Shown here: positions 8,869 through 16,395 of the stretch, in pieces
Position numbering within the stretch: position 1 is the first letter of the stretch
How the letters are laid out: each line of letters opens with the position of its first letter
Position numbers and translations under genes: made by a program
NCBI GenBank assembly: GCA_019415925.1
Contig: DXYG01000011.1
Location: 1 to 47,032 of the forward strand
DNA length: 47,032 nucleotides
Source of the DNA: Clostridiales bacterium
Lineage (GTDB): Bacteria > Bacillota > Clostridia > Oscillospirales > Acutalibacteraceae
Reading direction: 5' to 3'
Notes under the pieces: generated by a model
What the model was told of the DNA's origin: nothing
Database searches by the model: none
Seen by the model: only the letters and a program-made list of their open reading frames with translations

Positions 8869-9256
8869 CTGTAAAATATTTAATTATATCCTGTCTTGTC
8901 ACAATACCGATAAAGCTTCCTCTTGCATCGGTAACCGGTATAAAATTCTGTTTCATTGCCCTTTGCAGCAGCTCGTCCATACTAACATTAATCTTAACGG
9001 CAGGGTTAAAATCCTTTCGTATTATGTCACGCACATAATATTTTTCAAGGTCTTTAATTCTTTGATTTCCTTTATCAATAATATTGTAAAGAAAATCGCC
9101 CTCGTTTACCGTTCCCACATACTCTCCGTCAGTGTTTATTACGGGAATAGCAGTGTATCCGTGGGCACGCATTTTTTCAAGTCCCTGTCTTAGAGTGTAG
9201 TTGTCATAAATATATTTTACGGTATCCTTTGGTTTAAGGAGCATTATTACGTTCAT
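8849..9256 (-). CDS. CBS-domain pair protein
   Basis: A 135-residue protein made almost entirely of two CBS motifs (about 10-65 and 72-130), each with the PV-(I/T)-D/N-G-x-(Y/F)-(V/I)-G pattern (IPVINTDGEYVGTV, IPVTDARGSFIGIV). Such small CBS pairs bind adenine nucleotides in other proteins and act as sensors; the target here is unknown. AAAGGA lies about 10 nt before the start. Its final residues (MPHSQ) and stop codon are encoded inside the purD terminator hairpin. The neighbour upstream is a small membrane protein 14 bp away, so the two may be one transcript. Confidence 0.85.
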   Translation of the reverse strand: MNVIMLLKPKDTVKYIYDNYTLRQGLEKMRAHGYTAIPVINTDGEYVGTVNEGDFLYNIIDKGNQRIKDLEKYYVRDIIRKDFNPAVKINVSMDELLQRAMKQNFIPVTDARGSFIGIVTRQDIIKYFTEMPHSQ

Positions 9257-9270
9257 TTTAATCCATTCCT

Positions 9271-9714
9271 TTAATCTTTAAATGCTTGTGATGTTATATA
9301 CAGTTCTCCGATGAGATACACAATTCCTGCCGTTAATAGCAGTGTCTTGACCTGTAAAAGACCGCTCTGAATAACAATTAATGCGGCAGTAATTGTTAGC
9401 AGATAGGCAAATCCCTTTGTTTCCTTTTTAAAGAAAACTATCCACACCACAACGTAAATTACTGTCAGCACAGATGTTGAAATCAGCCAGTAGACTTCCA
9501 TTATCGGAGCAGTAAAGCCTTGCTCAAGTACGCCTATGTTTATTCCCATAAGGAAAAGACTGCAATATTTGCCTGTGCGCTCAATGTAGAGCATAGCACG
9601 GTTGTTGATTACTTTTAAATCATAATTATGAGTTCTTGCATAAACTACGTGAGGTACTGCAAGAATAACCGCAAACAGCAGTCCGTAAACATTTACAACA
9701 TCAAAAAATCCCAT
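9271..9714 (-). CDS. Small integral membrane protein, unknown
   Basis: A 147-residue protein with about five hydrophobic helices (roughly 7-24, 50-66, 75-95, 103-120, 123-140) and short charged loops. I do not recognise a family with certainty. The start ATG has AAGGTGATGT in front. It is probably co-transcribed with the CBS gene, 14 bp downstream, from the promoter at 9742-9770. Confidence 0.7.
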   Translation of the reverse strand: MGFFDVVNVYGLLFAVILAVPHVVYARTHNYDLKVINNRAMLYIERTGKYCSLFLMGINIGVLEQGFTAPIMEVYWLISTSVLTVIYVVVWIVFFKKETKGFAYLLTITAALIVIQSGLLQVKTLLLTAGIVYLIGELYITSQAFKD

Positions 9715-9741
9715 TACATCACCTTATCAAATTCTTACTTT

Positions 9742-9770
9742 ATTATACCATATTGTCCTTTTATTTACAA
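9742..9770 (-). promoter_or_regulatory. Promoter of the membrane protein / CBS unit
   Basis: On the minus strand: TTGTAA (9765-9770), 17-bp spacer, TATAAT (9742-9747). It lies about 28 bp upstream of the ATG. Confidence 0.6.
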
Positions 9771-9987
9771 CAATTAAAATCTCAGTTAGGTATATTTTCA
9801 TTTGTATGTAAGCAAAAATGTACTTTTTTACAAAAATGTACGTATAGTTTACAATACTGTTGCTATTTTTTTCTTGCTTTTTTTGCCAAAACTTTGTATC
9901 ATATTAATGTTAAGGTAAAAACTCTTAATTTTAAATTTATGCACTCTCTGCATTTTCATAGATATTCTGTTTTTGGAGAAGATTATT

Positions 9988-11103
9988 TTGGAAAAAAAGA
10001 AAAAAAAGTTCAGAATAAGCGGAAAGCTTATTTTTAATCTGATTGTATTTGGCATAACTATATATCTCGCTGTGTTCTTTTTTGTTTCGGAGGACGGACT
10101 TATCGATTTGCTCTCAACACCGAACAGCTTCAGCCTCGGTTGGATAATTATCGCTTTCCTTGTTTACGATTTTAATATTTTAATAGATACGTTTGTCACG
10201 CTGATTTTTGTTCGGTCACAATATAAGGATTTTCGTTTTTTGGATGCGCTGAAGGTTGCTTTTGTCGGCGTATTTTTCGGAGCGATAACGCCGTCAAACA
10301 CAGGCGGTCAGCCAATGCAGCTTTACCTTATGTCTAAAAAGAATATCGGCGTAGGCTTCGGCTCTGCCTGTATGACGCAGAAGTTTATTGTATATCAGAT
10401 TGTAACAACGCTTTTCAGCGTATTTGCAGTAATATTCAAGTTTGAATATTTTCAGAGTGCGTTTACAAGCATATGGTCAACCTTGTTCATTGCTTTCGGA
10501 TTTTCCGTTCAACTTATAGTTACTGCTTTGTTCCTTGTTGTGTCATTTTGCAAGGGTATTACAAATAAAATGATAAGGCTAATCTATAAAATAATGAAAA
10601 AGTTCAAATTCGTTAAGAATCCCGAACAGAAGATTGAGCGCCTTTACAACGAGGTTTCAATGTTTCATCAGGCAAACAAGGCTTTGTTTAAAAATCCAAA
10701 GCTGCTTGCAAGTACATATCTGCTCGTTATGGTTCAGGTTCTCGCAATTCTTTCTGTTCCGTATTTTATCTATATTTCATTTGGTATGCCTGAGGTTGCC
10801 GCATCAAACGGTGCTGCAATCCCGAATCTGCTTGACTTCATCTGTATTCAGTCGTTTGTTCTGTTTACGTCAAATCTCGTACCTTTACCCGGTGCTTCGG
10901 GCGGTGCAGAGCTTGCGTTTACTATGTACTTCGGTCAGTTCTTTGTGCTCGGCGGTGTCAACAAAATCAAGCCTGCAATTTTATTGTGGCGACTTGTTAC
11001 CTACTACGGTGCAATTGTAATTTCAGCTCCGTTCTCTTACTATACAAAAGACAAAAAAGCGGAAGATAAAAAGTTAAAAGAGCTTGAATTAAAGCAGGAA
11101 TAA
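9988..11103 (+). CDS. YbhN/LPG-synthase-type transmembrane flippase-like protein
   Basis: A 371-residue polytopic membrane protein of the lysylphosphatidylglycerol synthase TM-region / UPF0104 family. The conserved GAITPSNTGGQPMQ and LVPLPGASGGAELAF segments, which mark this flippase-like fold, are present. The catalytic tRNA-dependent aminoacyl-transfer domain of true MprF is absent, so lipid or glycolipid handling is the likelier role. I chose the TTG at 9988 because GGAGAAG ends 6 nt upstream; an in-frame TTG at 9973 overlaps that site. The highly charged C terminus (Lys/Glu) is cytoplasmic in appearance. Confidence 0.82.
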   Translation: MEKKKKKFRISGKLIFNLIVFGITIYLAVFFFVSEDGLIDLLSTPNSFSLGWIIIAFLVYDFNILIDTFVTLIFVRSQYKDFRFLDALKVAFVGVFFGAITPSNTGGQPMQLYLMSKKNIGVGFGSACMTQKFIVYQIVTTLFSVFAVIFKFEYFQSAFTSIWSTLFIAFGFSVQLIVTALFLVVSFCKGITNKMIRLIYKIMKKFKFVKNPEQKIERLYNEVSMFHQANKALFKNPKLLASTYLLVMVQVLAILSVPYFIYISFGMPEVAASNGAAIPNLLDFICIQSFVLFTSNLVPLPGASGGAELAFTMYFGQFFVLGGVNKIKPAILLWRLVTYYGAIVISAPFSYYTKDKKAEDKKLKELELKQE

Positions 11104-11130
11104 AAAGCGGACGCTTCGGCGTCCGTTTTT
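11102..11130 (+). terminator. Terminator after the YbhN-like gene
   Basis: Stem CGGACGC/GCGTCCG capped by a TTCG loop, preceded by five A and followed by TTTTT. It overlaps the last base of the stop codon. Confidence 0.88.
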
Positions 11131-11221
11131 AACTTTGCAGAAAATTACGCCGAAACGGTCGGGCAAAATAGGTTTATTAATATCACACTGTCTGCCCGAT
11201 TTGCATTTTGAGGCACTCGAC

Positions 11222-11250
11222 TTGAAAACACTTTAAAAATATTGTAATAT
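11222..11250 (+). promoter_or_regulatory. Promoter of the DUF2974 gene
   Basis: TTGAAA (11222-11227), 17-bp spacer, TAATAT (11245-11250), 27 bp before the start codon. Confidence 0.6.
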
Positions 11251-11276
11251 ACTGATATAAAAACGGAGGTGTTCTT

Positions 11277-12401
11277 ATGCCCAATGTATTTGATTATTTT
11301 GACTGGCGTGGAGATTTGAGCATTAAAAACGACTCATTTAATGACGTTGACGCACTCATTCTGTCACGTCTTTCGTATTTTCCTTTTGACGATATTGTAT
11401 CGGCTGATATAAACGATAAAATCACGATAAATAATTCCTGCGAAAAATTTTTTGCTTCCGATATAAACGACGATAAAATTCTCTGGGAGGGCGACACTCA
11501 GCTTTTAAAAGCCTGTGCAGAGTCAGAGCGTTTTAAAAATATGAAGCTTTCAGGCTACGTCAACATAGTCGAGAGAGAAAAGCAGATGCAGTTTTCGGCT
11601 GTTGTAATTGAAATTTCCGATTATTGCCATTATATTTCCTACCGAGGAACCGACAATACAATTGTCGGCTGGCAGGAAGACTTTAATATGTACTATATGT
11701 TTCCTCTGCCGTCACAGCAGACTGCGATGAAATATCTTGAACAGGCATCAAAAAGTCTGAGCGGAAGATTTATTCTCGGCGGTCACTCAAAGGGAGGAAA
11801 CCTTGCGGTTTATGCGTCAATTTTCTGCAAGCCTGAAATACAGAACAGGATTGACGGAGTATACAATCACGACGGACCGGGATTTGACAGCAAGGTGATT
11901 GAACAAAGCGGATATAAGTCGATGATAAGTAAAATCCACACATATGTTCCGCAATCATCAATTTTCGGAATGATGTTTGAACACGCAGAGGAGTATACAA
12001 TTGTAAAAAGCAATCAGAAAGGCTTTCTACAGCACGACATCTATTCGTGGGAGATAAAGCGAAATAACTTTGAAACACTCAGCACAATGTCGAATACTAG
12101 CGCATTTTTCGACCATACCTTGACCGAACTTGTGTCTGATATGGATGAACAGCAGAGAAAAACATTGATTGAGGGAATATTCTCTATTCTAAAAAGTACC
12201 GAGAATAAAACCTTTAACGAGATAGCTGATAACTGGAAGTCAAATTCGGGCATAATTTTCAAGTCGCTTAAGAATATGGATAACAAGACAAGGTCGCTGA
12301 TTATTACAACACTGCTGAATCTTATTAAATGTGCCAAAAACAATTTTTCCGACATTAATCCTCTGCGAAAGGAAAACAGAAAGCACAAGGATAATAAGTA
12401 A
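11277..12401 (+). CDS. DUF2974 (Mbeg1-like) alpha/beta-hydrolase
   Basis: A 374-residue soluble protein of the DUF2974/Mbeg1-like family in the lipase class 3 fold. The opening (FDYFDWRGDLS) and the oxyanion/Tyr-Arg-Gly-Thr region (YISYRGTDNT near 121-130) are characteristic, and the nucleophile elbow GGHSKGG lies at 168-174 with Ser171. A later NHDGPGF supports the fold. No signal peptide is seen, so it is probably cytoplasmic. Substrate is unknown. CGGAGGTG precedes the ATG at good spacing, and the gene stands alone with its own promoter. Confidence 0.85.
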   Translation: MPNVFDYFDWRGDLSIKNDSFNDVDALILSRLSYFPFDDIVSADINDKITINNSCEKFFASDINDDKILWEGDTQLLKACAESERFKNMKLSGYVNIVEREKQMQFSAVVIEISDYCHYISYRGTDNTIVGWQEDFNMYYMFPLPSQQTAMKYLEQASKSLSGRFILGGHSKGGNLAVYASIFCKPEIQNRIDGVYNHDGPGFDSKVIEQSGYKSMISKIHTYVPQSSIFGMMFEHAEEYTIVKSNQKGFLQHDIYSWEIKRNNFETLSTMSNTSAFFDHTLTELVSDMDEQQRKTLIEGIFSILKSTENKTFNEIADNWKSNSGIIFKSLKNMDNKTRSLIITTLLNLIKCAKNNFSDINPLRKENRKHKDNK

Positions 12402-12423
12402 TCATCATAAAACACACGTTGCC

Positions 12424-12452
12424 TTGACAATGTGTGTTACTTATTTTATAAT
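12424..12452 (+). promoter_or_regulatory. Consensus promoter of ppa
   Basis: TTGACA (12424-12429), exactly 17 bp, TATAAT (12447-12452). A full consensus promoter; it overlaps the weak hairpin that follows the DUF2974 gene. Confidence 0.85.
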
Positions 12453-12509
12453 AATAACAATGGGTATAAATTTAAACTTAATTGAAATTTAGAAGGGTGA
12501 CGATAAATT

Positions 12510-13046
12510 ATGAATATCTGGCACGACATTTCTCCAAAGAGAATAACAACAGATAAGTTTTACGCTGTTATTGAAATTTCAAAGGGCGGCAAGAATAAAT
12601 ACGAGCTTGACAAGGAAACAGGACTTTTAAAGCTTGACAGAGTTCTGTTTACCTCAACTCACTATCCGGCAAACTACGGCTTTATTCCCAGAACCTTTGC
12701 CGAGGACGGCGACCCGCTCGACGTTCTGGTGCTTTGCAGTGAAACCATTCAGCCTATGACGCTTGTTGAGTGCAAGCCAATCGGCGTACTCAATATGATT
12801 GATAACAACAGCTGTGATGAAAAGATTATTGCAGTACCCGTAAACGACCCGAACTACAACTGCTACAGCGATATAAAGGAACTTCCCAAGCATTATTTTG
12901 AGGAAATTCAGCACTTTTTCCAGGTTTACAAGTCGCTTGAAGCAGGCAAAACAACTTCCGTTACCGAAATCAGCGGAGTAAAAAAGGCAAAGGAAATAAT
13001 CAAAAAGTCAATTGACAGCTACATAAAGGACTTTCAGCTTGCGTAA
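12510..13046 (+). CDS. ppa: Inorganic pyrophosphatase, family I
   Basis: A 178-residue soluble pyrophosphatase that pulls biosynthetic reactions forward by hydrolysing PPi. The family I signature is visible as EDGDPLDVLVL with Asp66, Asp68 and Asp71, with YELDKETG near 31-38 and HYPANYGFIP near 51-60. Length is normal. RBS AGAAGGGTGA precedes the ATG. The strong consensus promoter fits high, constitutive expression. Confidence 0.95.
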   Translation: MNIWHDISPKRITTDKFYAVIEISKGGKNKYELDKETGLLKLDRVLFTSTHYPANYGFIPRTFAEDGDPLDVLVLCSETIQPMTLVECKPIGVLNMIDNNSCDEKIIAVPVNDPNYNCYSDIKELPKHYFEEIQHFFQVYKSLEAGKTTSVTEISGVKKAKEIIKKSIDSYIKDFQLA

Positions 13047-13063
13047 CAGATTATATATCAAAC

Positions 13064-13096
13064 AAAAAAGCTTTATCATTTCTGATAAAGCTTTTT
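13064..13096. terminator. Bidirectional terminator between ppa and the 4-Cys gene
   Basis: Stem AAAAAGCTTTATCA / TGATAAAGCTTTTT with a 4-nt loop, flanked by A and T runs; it serves two convergent genes. Confidence 0.9.
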
Positions 13097-13112
13097 AAAC
13101 ATCATAAAATAA

Positions 13113-13319
13113 TCAGATTTTAAAATCATCTGCACTGTATTTTTTGTTGAAGGTCGAAGTTTTCGGAACTCTCATAAGCGGGTCATATCTAAAGGCTCTG
13201 CATTTGCTGTTCTGAATACGCTTGCCTTTTTTGCAGTAAGCCATTTCTTTTTCAATTACGGCGTTCTCGCAGTATGAACAGTCAGGCATAATATTCTGAC
13301 CAAATAGCTTTTTCTTCAT
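13113..13319 (-). CDS. Four-cysteine mini-protein, unknown
   Basis: A 68-residue basic protein with four cysteines spaced C-x2-C-x11-C-x10-C (Cys14, 17, 29, 40), which suggests a small zinc-binding fold. I start it at the ATG at 13319 because GGGGTGA lies seven to eight bases before it; a longer reading from 13430 would run through the opposing promoter region and lacks support. No function can be given. It is divergent from pgeF. Confidence 0.65.
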   Translation of the reverse strand: MKKKLFGQNIMPDCSYCENAVIEKEMAYCKKGKRIQNSKCRAFRYDPLMRVPKTSTFNKKYSADDFKI

Positions 13320-13408
13320 TATAATCACCCCATGTTTCTTTATTATAACATTAAGTTTCAATAGTTTCAAGGGGTATATTTTTTCTTGCATTACGGAGGC
13401 GAATCCAC

Positions 13409-14239
13409 TTGAATTTTCAATCAAAAACAATGACGCTTAATAACGCAGATACAGTACCGTATCTTACATATAATTCCTTATCGGAAATAAAATTTATTAA
13501 TCACGCTTTTTCAACACGACTCGGCGGAGTTTCAGAGGGCGAATTTACTTCAATGAATCTGGCGTTCAACAGGGGAGATAATCCCGAAAGCGTGACCGAG
13601 AACTATAAGCGCATCTGCAAAAGCGCAGGCTTTGATTTTGATTCACTGACAGCGTCAGCTCAGGACCACAACACCTTTGTTCGTGCGGTGACTTCCGAAA
13701 ACAAGGGTACAGGTATCTACAAACCCCGTGATTTACAGAGCGTTGACGCACTTATAACGAACGAAAAAGGTGTTACGCTTGTTACGTACTACGCCGACTG
13801 CACACCGCTGTTTTTTGTCGATACAAAGCAAAGGGCAATCGGTCTTGCTCACGCAGGCTGGAGAGGCACTGTAGGCAGAATAGGGGAAAAGGTAGTAAAT
13901 AAGATGAGTGAGCTGTACGGCACAAATCCTGCCGATATTGTTGCCGCAATCGGACCTGCAATCTCTGTATGCTGTTACGAAGTTGACAAACCCTGCGCAG
14001 ATAATTTTTACGCACTGAGTGACCTTGACAGCAGTCGATTTGTTTTTTCGAAGGAAAACGGAAAATATATGATAGATTTGCTTGAAACCAACAGACAAAT
14101 CCTTGTTGCTTCAGGTGTAAAGAATGAGAATATAACAGTAAGCGACGTATGCACCAACTGCAACAGCGAGCTGTTATGGAGCCACCGTGCAACAAAGGGC
14201 AAGCGTGGCACAATGAGCGCATTTATGTGCATTATATAA
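13409..14239 (+). CDS. pgeF: Peptidoglycan editing factor PgeF / YfiH-type laccase-domain protein
   Basis: A 276-residue YfiH-family protein. The family's metal-binding triad is visible as His87 (AQDHNT), Cys131 (ADCTPL) and His148 (LAHAGWRGT). Members have been described as purine nucleoside phosphorylase/adenosine deaminase-type enzymes and as factors preventing L-Ser misincorporation in peptidoglycan; which applies here is not shown by sequence. The start is TTG at 13409, with CGGAGG nine bases before it. Confidence 0.88.
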   Translation: MNFQSKTMTLNNADTVPYLTYNSLSEIKFINHAFSTRLGGVSEGEFTSMNLAFNRGDNPESVTENYKRICKSAGFDFDSLTASAQDHNTFVRAVTSENKGTGIYKPRDLQSVDALITNEKGVTLVTYYADCTPLFFVDTKQRAIGLAHAGWRGTVGRIGEKVVNKMSELYGTNPADIVAAIGPAISVCCYEVDKPCADNFYALSDLDSSRFVFSKENGKYMIDLLETNRQILVASGVKNENITVSDVCTNCNSELLWSHRATKGKRGTMSAFMCII

Positions 14240-14241
14240 AG

Positions 14242-14420
14242 TTAGGGAACCACTGAATAAATCACACTAAAAGCTGTTTGCACATCTTGCTTGCATATTT
14301 TCCGCCAGCTTGCCCAAAAAATCCTCGTAATGCGTCAGCATTACTGCGGTTTATTTGTGCAACCTAACAAAAAATCTGACGGCGCAATATGCACAAACGA
14401 TTTAATCAGTGTTTCCTTAG
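14242..14420. mobile_element. MITE-like element with terminal inverted repeats
   Basis: A non-coding stretch of about 180 bp whose ends at 14242-14263 and 14399-14420 are inverted repeats matching at 18 of 22 positions (core CACTGA-TAAATC). Just inside, GTTTGCACAT... and ...ATGCACAAAC add further inverted similarity. It encodes no transposase. It lies in the gap between pgeF and the ABC exporter. It may depend on a full-length IS elsewhere. Confidence 0.65.
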
Positions 14421-14431
14421 ATAACACTAAA

Positions 14432-14473
14432 AACGGGATATACCTGAATTATCAATTCAAGTATATCCCTGTT
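14432..14473. terminator. Bidirectional terminator after the ABC exporter
   Basis: A long stem AACGGGATATAC-TGAATT / AATTCA-GTATATCCCTGTT (one mismatch pair each side) with a 3-nt loop, flanked by A and T runs. Confidence 0.85.
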
Positions 14474-14486
14474 TTATTTATTAGTC

Positions 14487-16394
14487 TTATGCGGTCTTGC
14501 CTGTGTAAAGCTGATAATACTTGCCCTTCTGTTCAATGAGCCGGTCGTGTGTTCCACGTTCAATAATACGTCCTTGCTCAAGCACCATAATGCAGTCAGA
14601 ATTCTTAACAGTAGAAAGTCTGTGGGCAATAACAAATGTTGTTCTGCCCTTCATAAGCTTATCCATACTGTCCTGAACCATCTTTTCTGTTCTTGTATCA
14701 ATCGAGCTTGTTGCCTCGTCAAGAATCAGTGCAGGCGGGTCGGCAACAGCCGCTCTTGCAATAGCGAGCATCTGTCTTTGTCCCTGACTTAAGTTTCCGC
14801 CGTCACCCTTTAAAACGGTGTTGTAGCCGTCAGGCAGCTTGCGGATAAACGAGTCTGCGTTTGCGAGCTTTGCGGCGGCAATAACCTCTTCGTCCGTTGC
14901 GTCAAGTCTGCCGTAACGGATATTCTCCATTACGGTATCGGTGAACAGGTGAGTGTCCTGCAAAACAATACCGAGCGAACGTCTTAAATCGGATTTTTTG
15001 ATTTTGTTGATATTAATGCCGTCATATCTGATTTTGCCGTCCTGAATATCATAAAAGCGGTTAATCAGGTTAGTGATTGTAGTTTTGCCGGCGCCCGTCG
15101 AGCCGACAAATGCGATTTTCTCACCCGGTGCGGCAGTAATGTCAATGTTGTGGAGCACCATTTTGTCGTCATTATATCCGAAATCAACGTCGTCCATAAC
15201 AAGAGCACCATGAAGCTCCTTGTATTCAACCTCACCTGTTGCCTGATGAACGTGCTTCCATGCCCAGAGTCCTGTATGTTCTTCGGTTTCCGTAAGCTTG
15301 CCGTTTTCTTTCTTTGCATTTACAAGCGTAACATAGCCGTTATCTTTTTCACTCTTTTCATCAAGAAGCTTGAATATACGCTCTGCACCTGCAAGAGCCA
15401 TAATAATGCTGTTGAACTGCTGGCTTACCTGATTGATAGGCTGACTGAAGTTCTTGTTGAACGTCAGGAAGCTTACAAGTTTTCCGAGTGTAAAGCCGCC
15501 GAAGCCTGTCAGCGCAAGCACACCGCCGAGAATAGCACAGAGAACATAGCTTACATTGCTTAACTGTGCATTAATCGGCATAATGATATTTGCAAATTTG
15601 TTTGCATTATATGCGCTGTCAAATAGCTTGTCGTTAAGCTCTTTGAACTCTTCAATGCTCTTTTTCTCGTGATTGAAAACCTTTACTACCTTCTGACCTT
15701 TCATCATTTCTTCTATATAGCCGTTTTCCTTGCCGAGGTCAGTCTGTTGTGCAAGAAAGTATTTTCCGCTCTTGCCTGCAAGATTCTTCACGACAAACAG
15801 CATAACAAATACCATAAACAGCGTAAGCAGTGTAAGAGGAATACTTAAAACAATCATACTTGCAAGTACGGATACAATAGTAATTACGCTTGAAAAAATC
15901 TGCACAAGGCTCTGGCTTATCATCTGGCGCAGTGTATCAACGTCGTTAGTGTAGACGCTCATAATATCGCCGTGCTTGTGTGTATCAAAATACTTAATCG
16001 GCAGACTCTCCATATGCGAGAATATGTCGCATCTCAGGTCACGCATAGTTCCCTGTGTAACATATACCATAATTTTTGAGTAAGCAAATGTTGCGCCTGC
16101 ACCGAGTAAATAGAATACAGCAACTCTTGCAATAGCCATAAGCAGGGGAGTAAAGTCGGGGTTTAGCCGGCCAATCATAGGAGTTATATAATCGTCAATA
16201 AGCGTCTGAATAAACAGCGTTCCCTGTACATTTGCAAAAACACTCAGCAGAATGAATATAAATACAAAAATCATATGGAATTTGTACTTTTTCATAATTA
16301 TTCCGATTAACCGTTTCAGCGTTTTCATCGGATTCTTAACCTTTACGCCTGCTGCGGAGTTGTGTTTATTCACGGGTGGTTTCGGACCTCTCAT
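14487..16394 (-). CDS. ABC exporter subunit B, heterodimeric multidrug type
   Basis: A 635-residue half-transporter: six-helix membrane domain (about 40-330) followed by a nucleotide-binding domain. Walker A GSTGAGKTT is near 430, the signature reads LSQGQ near 535 and Walker B LILDEATS near 555 keeps the catalytic Glu. An insertion of about 40 residues separates the two domains. I start at ATG 16394 because AAGGAGAG lies seven bases before it and one base separates it from the upstream gene's stop. Its partner is the gene just upstream; together they fit the BmrCD/LmrCD-type heterodimer. Substrate unknown. Confidence 0.9.
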   Translation of the reverse strand: MRGPKPPVNKHNSAAGVKVKNPMKTLKRLIGIIMKKYKFHMIFVFIFILLSVFANVQGTLFIQTLIDDYITPMIGRLNPDFTPLLMAIARVAVFYLLGAGATFAYSKIMVYVTQGTMRDLRCDIFSHMESLPIKYFDTHKHGDIMSVYTNDVDTLRQMISQSLVQIFSSVITIVSVLASMIVLSIPLTLLTLFMVFVMLFVVKNLAGKSGKYFLAQQTDLGKENGYIEEMMKGQKVVKVFNHEKKSIEEFKELNDKLFDSAYNANKFANIIMPINAQLSNVSYVLCAILGGVLALTGFGGFTLGKLVSFLTFNKNFSQPINQVSQQFNSIIMALAGAERIFKLLDEKSEKDNGYVTLVNAKKENGKLTETEEHTGLWAWKHVHQATGEVEYKELHGALVMDDVDFGYNDDKMVLHNIDITAAPGEKIAFVGSTGAGKTTITNLINRFYDIQDGKIRYDGININKIKKSDLRRSLGIVLQDTHLFTDTVMENIRYGRLDATDEEVIAAAKLANADSFIRKLPDGYNTVLKGDGGNLSQGQRQMLAIARAAVADPPALILDEATSSIDTRTEKMVQDSMDKLMKGRTTFVIAHRLSTVKNSDCIMVLEQGRIIERGTHDRLIEQKGKYYQLYTGKTA

Positions 16395-16395
16395 A

